64,000 nt of DNA from positions 1,674,001 to 1,738,000 of the forward strand of contig JAKULF010000003.1 of the NCBI GenBank assembly GCA_022661535.1. Direction: 5' to 3'. The first letter of the stretch is position 1. Every line of letters begins with the position of its first letter. Source of the stretch: Eutypa lata. Its lineage: Eukaryota > Ascomycota > Sordariomycetes > Xylariales > Diatrypaceae. A program made the translations under genes and the position numbers. Of the stretch, positions 23,615-35,700 are shown in pieces. The notes beneath the pieces are model-generated. The model did no database searches. It was not told the DNA's origin and worked only from the letters and a program-made list of their open reading frames with translations.

Positions 23615-25448
23615 AGCTGAGAATTATACAGATATATTTGCTGATGTACGAAGACGATGAAGGTATGTCACAGTCGTGTGTACAGTAGTCGAAGAAGACA
23701 GCACGGGTATTATTTTGCCAGGCCTGCCATCAGGACAAGAACAATGACCAATATATAGGAGATTTTCATAGACCAATCGTATATATGATAGCCATATTAT
23801 CTCGTTAGGAGACAAACTTAACTCCGCTAGTTTACAATGCACACGTTGTTTTCCCCCTGTTTACCATAGCAGTCCCCAGTATTGCAGCAGTCTGGAGCCA
23901 AAACAAAAGGCTTACCCATAGCATCGCTTGCCAATGACCCTGTAGATAAATTCCGAAGAGGGAGGTCAAAGACCCTCGGACTATATCAGAGAGATGGAGA
24001 GATCTGAGGACCGAGAGATCTCGGATGGAAACACCAGAGTCGCAACCGAACTCGGCCTCAAGTGTCCGAGAGAGAGAGAGAGAGATGCAATTCCATAATT
24101 GCTTACCAAGTAACTATAATAAACTGATCAAAGTCTTACCAGTCAGTCGGTAGTCAGGGTTTCCGATCCCCCTCCATGACACCACGTACTTGAGTTAAGT
24201 GAACGGCGAATGTTTAGAACAACTTCCGTACTAACGGAAGATAGCAGGTGCCGACGATGATTTGTTTCTCCATAAAATCTACCGTTAGCTACGTTTTGAC
24301 TAAAATAGGCCTAAGAGCAGCCCTGGAGGTGTTTTGATAAGCTTATCACGGAGGGTGTTCGGTGCCGAAGCCGTATTTTCGTGACCGAAACTCTACCCGA
24401 GGCCTAGGTACATGTACTCAGGTTATTACTTAGTCTCTTTTTGTACAAGTGGACTCGTCCCCCTTAGAAATAGATTATAGATAACTAGATACATACATAC
24501 ATACTTACCTACATATGCCATGAAACGCCAACCTTCTCCGCCAGCTGAACCAAGCACTGATCGTCGATATTGTGTACTCTGTACGACGTGAACCAATTCC
24601 ACCCTCAGACCTTGTCATACACTCCGCATTAATCGAGGTGTCACCTCAGTACCTATACGGCGAGCGCATGTGCATTTCGTCCGCATCCATTCTTAGCTCC
24701 ATCCTGCCATCTCGACCTTTCTAATCTTGAGGTCTCGCAAAGTCACAGCTGTGTGTTTAGTATAGAAAAGAGGCAGCTGGCCATTGCCTATTACATACAT
24801 CCAATACATATCCCTCGTCGTTCTTGAAGAAAAAAAAGAAGAGCCGGGCGACGTCGCATTGTAGCATTCCTCCCACCTTAGCTCAACTACGTATGGAAGG
24901 TCCTACGTAGTATTACTACTAACTTGGCAGAGCTCTACATACCTACTAACTTTAACTTGTCACTGTCAAATTAAATCTATGGATAGTCCCGGGCAAAAGA
25001 GACATAAATCCTACTCATAATATACATATACCTATAGCCTTTTTGTTTTTCCCCCCTTCCACAAATCTGTAAAACCGCTATCATCCGCCAGTTTCATCCT
25101 CATCGTTTTCAAATAAGCGACACATCGCGCGTCTAATTTAATGAAAGGTTTGAGGTGCCATCATTAACCAACCTTTGCTCGTACATACATGCAAACCTAC
25201 ATATATACCTAACACAAACATACATATACATACATATATACGTCCCATTTATCTATCGGACCTCCAGGGTCTTTGAATGACACCCGCCTGTGCCGCTTAG
25301 CTCGGTCCCGAAACAGCCTCACTGTGCCGCATTTTACATTCTACTACCAATCAGCGACCATTCTACTAGTTTAGCAACCGCGCGAAACAGTATTCGTCGT
25401 TGTCTAGCTCCCGGCTGTTGCTTCCCGTCGGGACCGATCTTAAGCAAC
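23615..25448. promoter_or_regulatory. divergent region between exporter and regulator
   Basis: 1.83 kb between the two starts. A TATATA sequence near 23751, about 135 bp upstream of the exporter ATG on its strand, is a candidate TATA element, with an ATTGG (inverted CCAAT-like) motif nearby. A (GA)n run sits at about 24069-24085. On the regulator side, 25180-25250 is full of ACATACATA repeats followed by a leader. No operator can be assigned. Confidence 0.4.
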
Positions 25449-28166
25449 ATGAACGTAACAATGCCCGATACGCCTGAGTCTGGCGATGGTAGCAGTGCCG
25501 GACACCTACAGACTGCCACCCCGCCGGGCTCCTCGGACGCTTTAGCCCCGCACCATCACAGCGCCGCGAGAGACGACCCCTCCGTTATCAAGGTCACAAG
25601 AGGTCACTCATGCCAGCTGTGTCAACAGCGAAAGGTTCGCTGCGACAAGTCCAAGCCATGCTCCAATTGTGTCCGGGCCAATGTGGAGTGCCGAGTGGTA
25701 CCTCCCCAGCCGCCAAGGCGTAGAAAGAGACGAATCCCCGAGAGAGATCTCGTCGATCGCTTGCGAAAGTACGAGTCCCTTTTATCGCAAAACGGCATAG
25801 AGTTCGAGTCCCTGGGCCCTGATGTCAAGATCACCGATCAAGGCACTGTTGAGGAGGGCGATGAGCTAGACGCCGACTTTATAAGGCCAAGAGCCAAGGA
25901 ATCACCCGCAGGTGGCCCGGATCCGGACGGGGTCATCTCGTCTCCTGGGGAAACTCCGCACGTACCTAAGTGAGTGATTGCAGTACTTGAACGTTCGTCC
26001 TCCGGGTTCGCTCTTCTTCGGGTCTAACCATGTCACAGGACTTTCAGGTGGTTCCCCTTCCAAAAAGAGGTCGGTGATCGCTACATCTTTTCTTATTTAT
26101 CTCATCTAACTTCCCGCAGTATCACGTAGCGTCGGAGATTGTTCGAGACTCCTCGGACGAAGAGGACGTCGGCTCGTCAATCAACCAAGCTTACGACAAG
26201 ATGTTCAGCAATAATGGGGGCTTCCCTTTCACTGTTGGCGGCCAATATGAGAGCCTCACAGATGAGCACCCGACTGCCATTCAGATATTTCAGTTGTGGC
26301 AGATATATCTCGACAATATCAATCCCGTTCTTAAGCTAACACATACGCCAACATTACAAGTACGCATAATAGAAGCCAGTGCAAGCCTAGATAAAGTGTC
26401 ACGCAGTCTTGAGGCACTCTTGTTCACAATCTATCTCATGGCTATCACCTCGATGTCGGAAGAAGAAGTCCTTGCTATGTTCAACGAGAAAAGGGCAATC
26501 CTACTGTCTAAGTATCAACAGGCAGCACAACAAGCACTAGTAAATGCCGAGTTCATGAGGACGCCGGATCTGACGTTATTACAAGCGTACCTCCTATACT
26601 GTGTAAACAAACACCACCCCGCTCCCGGGCTAAGAAGCCGTTGACCTAATGTGTACTAGATGGGCATCCGACAGTTTGTCGATCCTAGAACGATGTTTTG
26701 TCTCACCGGGATCGGTGTTCGCCTAGCGCACCGGATGGGCCTACATCGTGACGGAGCCCAGTTCGGCCTTTTCCCATTTGAAGTTGAGGAACGAAGGCGT
26801 TTATGGTGGAATCTTGCTGGCTTCGATAGACGGCTGGGTGAGATGACGGGCTCGGTCATCACAGCTATATCCAACGGGGGTGACTGCAAATTGCCTTTGA
26901 ACATCAACGATGCCGACTTACACCTTCACGCCAAAGACCCTCCGACACCGCATGTAGGGCCGACGGAGATGATGTTCGCTCTCACTCGACTCGAATTTGG
27001 TAAAGGGCCCGGGAATGACAAGATGAAGTCCCCTCTTATGGATAACCCGGCAGCCGTCGCGAATCTTGCAGACCATCGGCTCGCTACGTTCCTAGAGAGG
27101 TTTTCGGCGCATTTAGAGGATACATTTCTAAAGTTCTGCGACCCGAAGATTCCGTACGTTTGACCCCACATTCACATTCGCACCACCTTCTAGCTTGAAC
27201 TCCCAATCCTACAACTCCTAGCGCTTGAGAATAGAAGCATATTAAGTTACTGACTTTCCATCACCCTACAGGCTTCACTATATGACTATTCTCATGACTC
27301 GGTCACAAATGTGCAAATTGAAGATAATGTCGGGCTTTTTCCGAGCCGCTATCTCTTTCAATTCGGCTGCACGTACCTCCACTCCTTCAAAATTACCATC
27401 AGCTGAGAGCGATGCCCTCTTCGTGGAGGCCATCAAAATGATCGAGTACGACGGCATGATGTTTAATCACGAAAGTCTGAAGGGGTTCCGCTGGTACATG
27501 ATGATGCAGTTCCCCTTCCCGGCTTATGTCTGTCTTCTAAGTGGGCTGCGTGAACGCACAACAGGTGAGCTCTGCGAGCGAGCTTGGGACGCAATCTGTC
27601 TGCACCATGAGCGTAGGCAGATAATGGGTCATCTACGCACTCCGCTGCACGTAGCCTTTGCTCCCCTGTTCGTAAAGGCGTGGGATGCCCGCGAGGCAGC
27701 CGAAATCCAGCTCGGTCGGACCATAGCACCGCCCAAGCTCGTCACGCTCCTAAGACAAAGGATCGCGAGTATGCCGAAGCGCGCGAAGAAGTCACCAGCG
27801 CCGGACCAGGGGCCACCGAGCGTTCCCATCACACCCGAGGCTTACGCCACGTCAGGATCGGTGCCGCCGCCCCCGCAGTCGCAGCAGCAGCAACAGCAGC
27901 AGCAACAGCACGGCCCAGAGCTGACGGCTAGCATGGGTTTGTATCCGAACCCGGACCCGTTCACCGGCATGGGCGGCGGGAGCATGCCGCGGCAGTTCTC
28001 AGGGGCGTTCCCCGAGCTCCACTTCGGCGGCGAGATGGACTGGAACTACCTGTTCCAGGAGTACAGCGGGTTCATGGTCCCGCCCCCGCAATACCAGCAG
28101 GTGCCTCAGGGGGTCCCGGTCGCAGCGGGTCAGGATCCGACGGGCCACCAGGCGGGTATTTGGTAG
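25449..28166 (+). CDS. Zn2Cys6 fungal-type transcription factor
   Basis: Five exons: 25449-25969, 26039-26069, 26120-26602, 26660-27153 and 27272-28166. They give 807 residues, with all joins in frame. Residues 55-81 are a canonical binuclear zinc cluster (Cys55, 58, 65, 71, 74, 81; spacing 2-6-5-2-6) followed by a basic linker (RRRKRRIP) and a short coiled segment (DLVDRLRKYESLL). Exons 3-5 carry a Fungal_trans-type middle homology region: MGIRQFVDPRT, RLAHRMGLHRDG, FPFEVEERRRLWW. The C terminus has a polyglutamine run (27879-27911) and a Gly/Pro/Met-rich possible activation segment. Exon 2 is only 31 nt, and the following intron uses a non-consensus GTCGGT donor, but a CTAAC branch site and CGCAG acceptor support it. 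The protein is nuclear and probably binds CGG half-sites. The target is unknown; the divergent MFS gene is a candidate. Confidence 0.93.
27879..27911 (+). repeat. CAG/CAA polyglutamine tract
   Basis: A run of CAG/CAA codons in the last exon of the Zn2Cys6 regulator encodes about ten consecutive glutamines within QSQ...QHG. Mixed codons reduce slippage, but length polymorphism between strains is likely. Confidence 0.9.
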
Positions 28167-28786
28167 ATTGATTATGTGTTGTGTAACATATAATGTTTTT
28201 TTTTTCTCTTGTAGATATATATACCCTCATGACTAGCTATGAATGATTTCTGATATTAATATAATTTTTATTATATTTTGAATATGCATATGTCTGAATT
28301 TATAACGGACGTTGCTGGAGTGGGTGGATGGATGGATTAGGTGAGTATCATGATGAGACTAGTTAATGAAATTCAAGGACTCTTTGGTTTCTCAATGACT
28401 GGAATATCTAGGTAAGTGATAAAATATGACAAATGAACAATGACGTCTTAAAGGGTACCCGTTGCGGTAGTATGTGTTGCTGCGAAGGAGAGGCATAAAT
28501 GTGTGAATCAGCGTCAAAGAATTTGTGATCATAAAATAGGAAAACAAGGTGTCTCGAGACATGTCCAAGTTGTCATAGAGTTCATGTTCTCTCTTACTCT
28601 CTCATGCGTGCTCATGCACAAACGCGTACCTACCTGTCCATCATGCATTCGTTCGCTCCTTCCAAACAGACACCAGTTACCAGGTAACGAACAACGTATC
28701 TTAAACAGCAGCAGGTACCCATTCAACCCAAGGCCATCAATAAACTAGAGATTTTCTTAAACACTTCCTTCTGATTGTCGAAAGAA
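28167..28786. other. intergenic region upstream of tRNA
   Basis: 620 bp between the regulator stop codon and the tRNA. It has a T run near 28197-28204 and an AT-rich segment to about 28300, consistent with the 3' end of the regulator transcript. Nothing else is seen. Confidence 0.5.
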
Positions 28787-28858
28787 ACCGATATGGTGTA
28801 ACGGTTAGCATTACCGATTCTCACTCGGTAGATCAGGGTTCGATTCCCTGTATCGGTG
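28787..28858 (+). tRNA. tRNA-Glu (CTC), intronless
   Basis: A 72-nt cloverleaf. Acceptor stem ACCGATA pairs perfectly with TATCGGT (28851-28857); G28858 is the discriminator. The anticodon stem ACCGA/TCGGT (28813-28817 and 28825-28829) encloses the loop TTCTCAC with anticodon CTC at 28820-28822. The B box/T loop GGTTCGATTCC lies at 28838-28848, and the D-arm TGGTGTAACGGTTAGCA is typical of eukaryotic tRNA-Glu. The gene has no intron and is followed by a T run. Confidence 0.95.
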
Positions 28859-28866
28859 ATTCTCTC

Positions 28867-28873
28867 TTTTTTT
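28867..28873 (+). terminator. RNA polymerase III terminator
   Basis: Seven consecutive T's begin nine bases after the tRNA 3' end on the coding strand, the usual pol III stop signal. Confidence 0.8.
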
Positions 28874-29730
28874 CCTTCCCCCTTTCTTTTTTGTCCTTCT
28901 TTGATTTACATTTCGCAGGTAATTTCATATGCTAGATAAATAACCTGCTAGCAAGTAGAAAACAGCTTATAGGAAACCCTCTTTTATTAAAGACCACTCT
29001 GCCATTATTGACCCTAATCCATTTCGAAATTATTACTGGTGTGTTAAGAAAGGATTAAAATTCAAAAGATCTGAATACCGGAGAGAATTATTAAGTTTAT
29101 TCATAATAAAGCTAAAGTAATAAATAAGCAAAGACACTAGTATCTATATAAAGTGCAGCTATTAAAGAGCACAATTACTGAACTTATCCAATATTGTATA
29201 GAAACTCTTTTTTGGTTCTGATACATCTAATGCCACAACACTTGAATTTATCATTGTATTTGAGTCCATCATTTAATATACCAAGCGAATATCTGAACCT
29301 TTCACTATTCTGGAAAGTAGACCCTTAGGCGAAAACAGGGTAAATTTGAAACCTATGAGATGGGCTGGCGACCCACCAAGTTTATCTTGGTGTATTCAAG
29401 CAAGGGATGTGTGTTGGCCGAATTTACCAGGGAAATATTTTTTTTCTCTCAAGACAGGTAATCATCATGGTGGCCACACCAGCTTTATATAATAATAGTT
29501 AAATACATTATTTCGTAACCAAGATTTGGCATTTGGTCCTTGTATATCTTCTTCCCGCCCTTACCAGGCCAGGTAAGTAATCAAAATGGGATATGAAGAT
29601 TTACATACCGCGCTGTTCCTAGAAATTCACTCCGTTGGTGCTTGGCATTTCGTTTATTAAACGGCCCAAGCACCGAGGGAGAGAAGATACACGGATATTG
29701 CCATAGTCTTACCTAGTATGATGACTGCTC
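28874..29730. other. AT-rich gene-free region next to tRNA
   Basis: 857 bp with no coding frame. From about 28920 to 29520 it is clearly richer in A/T and TA steps than its surroundings. This could be an old transposon insertion next to the tRNA decayed by repeat-induced point mutation, but no terminal repeats or protein remnant were recognised. Confidence 0.4.
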
Positions 29731-30734
29731 TTACGAGGGGCGTCTAAAGGCGAAAAACGTCTCGAATACCCGTGATATTTGACCAGGAGTGAATTCGTTG
29801 GTACTGAACGTAGATAGATATATTAGTAAGATATTCTCTAGCTTTTGATTGGCTGGATTGGCTAAGGTTAAGGTATAATAATAATAATAAAAAGGGGGGG
29901 GGGGGGCACATACCAACTGTCATCCGTATAACCCATGAAGTTGTGGATCGGATCCACGCCAGGCGAGTCGGGACAGGTGTCCGAGTCTGCCGGACAACCA
30001 TAAACTTCACTTCGCTGCGCCGGGGTATCATCGACGAAATCCCCGGTGGCGCCACAGCTCCCGGCGAAGGTGTGGTTGAGGCCGAACCAATGCCCGGCCT
30101 CGTGCACCGCGATGTGGCCCTGGTTCCAGTCGTCGAACGCGCGGTCCGCCGGGATGCCCGGCATCGTCTCGGCGCTGATCTGGCACGAGTCCAGGTAGAA
30201 CGCGTCCTCGCCCTCCTCCGTGGCGGTCGGGAACTGGCAGTACCCCGTCGCCCCGGGGGAGTACTCCGAGAAGAAGTAGAGATTCAGCGCGTCGTAGCCG
30301 CCCCTGCGCGTGCTCTTCAGATACGCGTCGTGCTCCTCTTCGTGGTAGACCCAGCCGCTGGAGCCCTCGTTGACGAGGAACGCCGACCCGGTCAGGTTGT
30401 CGACGACGCGCTCCGTCGAGTTCAGCACGAGCGTGATGTTGTACTTCGCGTACGTCTCGTGCAGCACGTCGAACTGCGCCGCGGCGATCTCGTCCGTGAT
30501 GAACGCCTCGTCGGCCTCGGTGCTGGCGAGGTGGAAATTCACATCCACGGTCATGCTCGAGGGCACGGCGGCGTACTGCTGGCGGGAATAGACGGCGCGC
30601 TTTTCAGTGCCGTCGTCGCCGTTGTCGTCGGAAACCTGACATCCCTGGCGTGTTGGAACCTCATATGCGGTAGTGGCGAAGGCATTGGCGAGGCCGGATA
30701 ATGTCAGCCCGTGGATTACGGTGTGAGCCCTCAT
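29731..30734 (-). CDS. secreted M43 metalloprotease
   Basis: Two exons, 29914-30734 and 29731-29803, give 297 residues. The zinc-binding motif HEAGHWFGLNH (His211, Glu212, His215, His221) and the Met-turn NFMGYTDDSC (Met267) define the pappalysin/cytophagalysin family of extracellular metalloproteases. The C terminus TNEFTPGQISRVF is contributed by the small second exon and completes the conserved segment, which confirms the splice (TG|T making Cys274). Residues 1-22 are a modest signal-peptide candidate, and residues about 23-50 a propeptide ending near EKR. Cysteines 166, 184, 227, 247, 254 and 274 fit disulphides in a secreted protein. The intron (29804-29913) begins GTATGTG followed by thirteen C's on the coding strand, which is unusual. 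The enzyme probably degrades extracellular protein for nutrition or host interaction. Confidence 0.92.
29894..29906. repeat. thirteen-G homopolymer in an intron 5' end
   Basis: A G13 run on the plus strand (C13 on the coding strand) lies seven bases inside the donor of the M43 protease intron, followed there by a T run and (ATT)n. It is a likely hypervariable or assembly-error-prone site. Confidence 0.9.
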
Positions 30735-32205
30735 GGTGGTGGTGGTGGTGCTGGTGGTGGTGGTTGCCTTTCTTTCGAGATATTTACGAGCACAAACCCT
30801 CCTCCTAAATTTCTCTCGCGGTCAGCGGCCATCGCCCATCGTTATATAGTCTTCAGATTCCTTATCACGCTGCTCGGATATACCGCTTAATAGAGCAAGT
30901 CTTGGCTTTTTGCAGACGATGTAATCCCTGGGGAACCACTTGAAAATTCCCCGCTTTCCTCGTATTGCTCTGATATACCACCTCATCGCCCGCCCCATGC
31001 CCGGAACGAATCCCCTTTCGGCATGGTGCTCCGATTTTTCCGAGGGTCCTTGCGGCATCACTCGATAAATTTCCATCCATTGGATTTGTATTGTTTAGCT
31101 ACAGTTTATGTTGCATACGAGGAAGTATACTGAGACGTCAAGATAGAAGGTGACAGCTAACTACCTCTAGGAGCTCGTATGTGTGTATATTATTACCCTT
31201 GTCTATAGGGCTCAGGGGATCCATTATGCCAAGCTCGTTAGGGCTAAGGCTAATCCACCGCCTCGTGATGTTATACAACGGCTTTTCGGCTTTCTGAATT
31301 GATATAACATTGCATGAGAGGATAATACAAAGGCGAAAATGAGATTGGGTGTTATAGCTGTTCCCGTCATCACCGGGCTTGCGAGTGTAGGATCTTCGTT
31401 AACGGGTACTAGAATGCTATGTCCGTAATGGCAAGGTCCAAAGGCATTCCCTCCCTACTTAGTATACCTACAGATTAATATGAAATAAGTGGAGGGGAAA
31501 AAAGAAGGAGAGAAATTTTTTTTTGCACTGATTTGTATCAGGAATGTAGCATTCGTGCCGGTAGACACTATAAAAGTATAGGTTTTTCGCCCGGCTCCGA
31601 GAGACCGCCGATGAGCATAGATTGTTGGTACAGCCCCTGAATATATAAAGCTAGTGTAGTTGGGATGGTAAATGCATGTATGGAATAGCCACATGTATTC
31701 CTAGTTACTGCGCCTTTCCCTTCCCATTCCTATTCTTATTATGCCGCGAGCTTCTTACCTATACTCTAGTATAAGGTATACGAAATAAATCACCACGAAG
31801 TCGTACCAGAGTCTTAATCGCTTTGTCCCGTCTGATACCTAATAATAAATGGGGGGCATGATAGTCCTAGATTCAATGCAATTATATAGCCTAAAAATGC
31901 CTTCACAATAATCTATATGGAGTAACTCAGCAGTTGGAAGTGCAAGAAGCTCTTAGTTTTCCATCAGTTGATATATTTCTACACAAAATCCCTACCCACA
32001 GGATCACCAGCCGCCAAGGTAGGCGAATGTCCACACGCCTTCTTTATCTCTGGCAGCAACCCACCACAACCTATCTATTCAGACTGTCATCCAAAAAATC
32101 AAGTAGCCTCAAAGTAGGGTTCTCGTCAACAGAACCAGGGAATTGTCTAGCATGGCAGACCCATTCCGAGAAAAGAACAACATTCTTCGACGGCACGTCA
32201 AGCTC
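30735..32205. other. intergenic region upstream of M43 protease
   Basis: 1.47 kb without credible coding sequence. A (CCA)n run sits directly upstream of the protease start at about 30735-30765. The rest is mixed AT-rich DNA. Confidence 0.5.
30842..30848 (-). promoter_or_regulatory. candidate TATA box of M43 protease gene
   Basis: TATATAA-type sequence on the minus strand about 108 bp upstream of the protease ATG, in a plausible position for a core promoter. Confidence 0.35.
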
Positions 32206-32747
32206 TTACATCGGGGGGAACAGCAGAAGGTCACGCCAAGGTTGTCGATAAGGGTTATCAACGTGGTACAGGGTAATCTCCAGAGTCGGTAGCACCCCCA
32301 GCATCTGTGAGCTCTTGATAAGGAACCCCAGCTGCTCGTTCTCGTTCTGGTAGCCGCTGGTCGAGCTCCCCGCAACCTGATCGGCGGCGCGCCGAAGTGC
32401 ACCGGGAAGCGATGCAGTGTCTGGTCTGGTCAAACTAGCATGCGCTTGCACACCTACTTGGCGTGCGATTAGCCGCTCGGTAGGAGCTGCGGGGGCCACC
32501 GCGCGGTATTCGGGCGTGAAGCGATCGTTGCGTCGTGCTGGCCTAGGCGGCTGACGGCTAGTTACTGCCGTTTGTGCTGCCTCCCCTGGTAGTGTAGTTT
32601 CGTCAATATGGTACGGCAGGCCGCTACCGCTGTTCAGGGCATTTCTATGATGGTCGTGTATGTGGTTACGTGCGAAAGCCTCAGGTTCTGGGTCCTGGTT
32701 GGCTTTGGCTGGTCAGTTTTGGCTGGTGCACCAACCGTGTCCTCCAT
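32206..32747 (-). pseudogene. hypothetical protein gene, frameshifted or with an unresolved 5' exon
   Basis: On the minus strand the frame 32712-32206 is open for 168 codons to a stop and looks coding: hydrophilic start, then TPEYRAVAPAAPTERLIARQ, and an ordered C-terminal half with GFLIKSSQMLGVLPTLEITL and YHVDNPYRQPWRDLL. There is no ATG in this frame; a TGA lies just upstream at 32715-32713. An ATG at 32747 in another frame (MEDTVGAPAKTDQ) follows a TATA-like GATATAAAT about 25 bp upstream. A one-base shift, or an unrecognised short intron, would connect the two. No family is recognised. It may be a recently broken gene or a gene whose first exon was not found. Confidence 0.4.
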
Positions 32748-35700
32748 ACTCGGAGAAAGTCTCCCTAAATTTATATCCCCTGTTTTGGAGATTAAATGGG
32801 TGACTCATTAGCCAAGGACGAGAAGAATTGGTAAGCATGATGGTCCCGATCCCATCGGTGCGCTAATGGGGGGCCGAGGAAGACTATCTGTGATGATTCT
32901 GGAATAAAATGCATGCTGGGAGGGCCCTTCAGCGGGTAAGACATCAAGGTTCTATCTGAATCTCTGTCTTTCTCCATGATGAACGTCTCGCTAGTACACG
33001 AATGTAACATCTATGCATCAATAACGACATCCGGGACAATGATCAGATTGGGAAAGTAATTTCCTAGGGATTTCTACGCATTGCGCAGTGCAGACCAGAG
33101 GTCTCGACATTGGAATGAATAGTCGGTTCAAAGGTGCATACGCAATAAAGACACCAGTGTTTGCGACCTGTCGACTTGAAACCCAGCATTATGTGACAGT
33201 AGATCTTTACCTCTCCGCCAAATTATTTTACAAAAACACACTGTGATCATTGTATCCAATCCATTGCCCTTCTCGTTTATGGGCATTGACAATAAGACTT
33301 GGAAAATGTAGATGACCTGGCAGGGTCCGACTCGAGAGTAACAAGATCCCTTCGACAGAGACCCGAGCGTATTTGCATAATGAGTGCATAGCATATCATA
33401 GCACTTAGCTAAAGTAGCAGCCACCCACCTACCCAAATCCGGCAACCACGCCCACCGAATTATGTCACGAGAAGAATTGTCAACAAAGATAACAAGGCGG
33501 CTAGAAGTTCTGCTAGTCCTACAAGGCCAATAGTAGTAGTAGATGACCTGAACAATATATCTAAGACTTTACGAAAGAGGGCAGAGTTTCCTACGACATT
33601 AACAACTAAATAAAGCAAATTACTTCTCTCATAGATACTTCAAGCAGTTGTGTATTGCGTACCACATCAGACGTTCAATGTTGCTATCTAGGCAATAAAG
33701 TAGATGGGAAAAGGCTCAGCAGAGACGAGAAATATGCAAATTTTAATTTTTATGGTGGGGTATAATTTGTAGTACTTCCATATGTATGCCTAAGAAAATT
33801 GATACAATGGCTTGAAGACCAATGGAACTGAGAATAACTATGTTGCAGGTCATCTCTTGTCCTAGGCAGTGTTTTGTTCCCGCCCACCTGGATATTCTTG
33901 TACATGAATGGCTGATCCCTGAGTACCTAGGTACATCCAGATCAAGACATTAACAAATAGTTACCCAATGGCATGAAAGAGATCCAGGACTAGATTGACC
34001 ATTTTAAGATGTACCTAGGTAACAAACAATTCATGTGCATTGATAAGCCATTGTTGATTTTTTTTCCTATTGTTGTACATGGGTACCTATTGCGGCTCTG
34101 TGTCTGCCACTGCCATTTTTGCGATTTTAATGTGGAAATCTGGGGAAGCCAATCGGATATTTTCCAGTTTCCCACATTAGGCTTAGTGGGTTAGGGCCCT
34201 GGCTGATTGTGTTCCACAACTTTCCCCAGATTTTAATCCTTAAGGCTAGAGACCCTCCATGCTTTAGACATTCCTACAACTTCTTAAAACTCCCACATCA
34301 CCAAAACAAATTGATTTCTTAGTCCGACACGTTTCACGTATCATCAATTCCATCCTTCTCAATAATAACATCAGTTATTATGGCTTCAACAATTGATACT
34401 CTTCGGGCACTATCTTTCATCTACCAACCACCTCATCATCCGCAACATCCACCTTGACTTTTGGTCTGCATCCATCTTCAAGTACAAACAACAAACAACA
34501 ACCACTGCACAGGACAAGGAATTCCTATGCACAAATGCCACTCATCAACAGGTATGTCTTCATCATCCTTTACATCAAATTCCTACCCTAGTTCTGTCTA
34601 ACCTAATCGTTGACAACACCTATCTCTACCAGTGATATTTGCATTTCACCCAACATGAATGACCATCTGAACGCATCACCTACATCAAAGTCAACGAAGC
34701 AAAGCTCCTAATGTGGAGTTAGTATTTCCACCAACTTTCCAACTTTTCATTGTTTACAACTCATCCTTCTTTTTGTTTTGGTAGCTGGGTCTAAGCATAT
34801 TGTCTCCTAGGCAACAACACTTCCATCAATTCCTATTGTTACCAGGTAAACAGAGACCACTTTCACACAACAATTTTAATATCCCATCCCACCTTTTCCA
34901 ATTCGAAATAACAAATGGCTCTTACATTAACATAGATGCCAACACCAGGCTGCTAAGCATTGATCAACTTCGATCTTAGTTTCAGTCGGATTTCAGTTTA
35001 GCTCTTAGGTAATTCCCATTCTTCGTCTTTAGCTAACGTATTATACTATCTACCTAGTAGGTAACTAACACTTTCCCCCAGCACCTATGCTACTCGAAGC
35101 CAACATACACGCACGCACACACAAACACATACATACACCTACATGCACATGCACATACATCTGCACATCTACCTGCTCCTCGTCCCATGTCACTTGTTAT
35201 TGTTTCAGTAGTCTACTGCTCCTTAAAAATAGTTTCAGCTGCGGCTCCTCACTGTCCTGGTACGGTCGAACATCCTCAAGGGGAAGTACTGAGGCAAGCT
35301 TCCAGTACTCCAGCGTCACTCTTATTGTGGCTGCAATTGGCTCTACAGTGTTGCGACTCCATCTACTGCTTATAAGTCAAGCGTGCTTCGGCACTGCCTA
35401 TTGCATAGCAGATTTGGTTTAATGTCTTTCAGAAAAACCTTTGTTGGATTGTCGAGTTAGGAAAGGACCTTTGCTTGAGGCTTGTCTGCTAGTCTGCCTG
35501 TTTTGGGGGGTGGTGGCTACTGTCTCAATGACATGATGGCTTGGTGGTGATGCAGTCAGTGCTTAGACATATCGATGTCAAGACATCACAAAGGTTTGTT
35601 TACCCCTCCATTCTCTATCCCCCCACCGCTGACCATTCAGGATTGCCACCTTCTGTCTACTTCGGATACCTAAGTTCGTTGTTATGACCAGCCATCAAAG

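Noticed and set aside
21778..28166. Secondary-metabolite gene cluster
   Set aside because: Only an exporter and a regulator are present; no PKS, NRPS, terpene synthase or tailoring enzymes lie within 20 kb on either side in the window.
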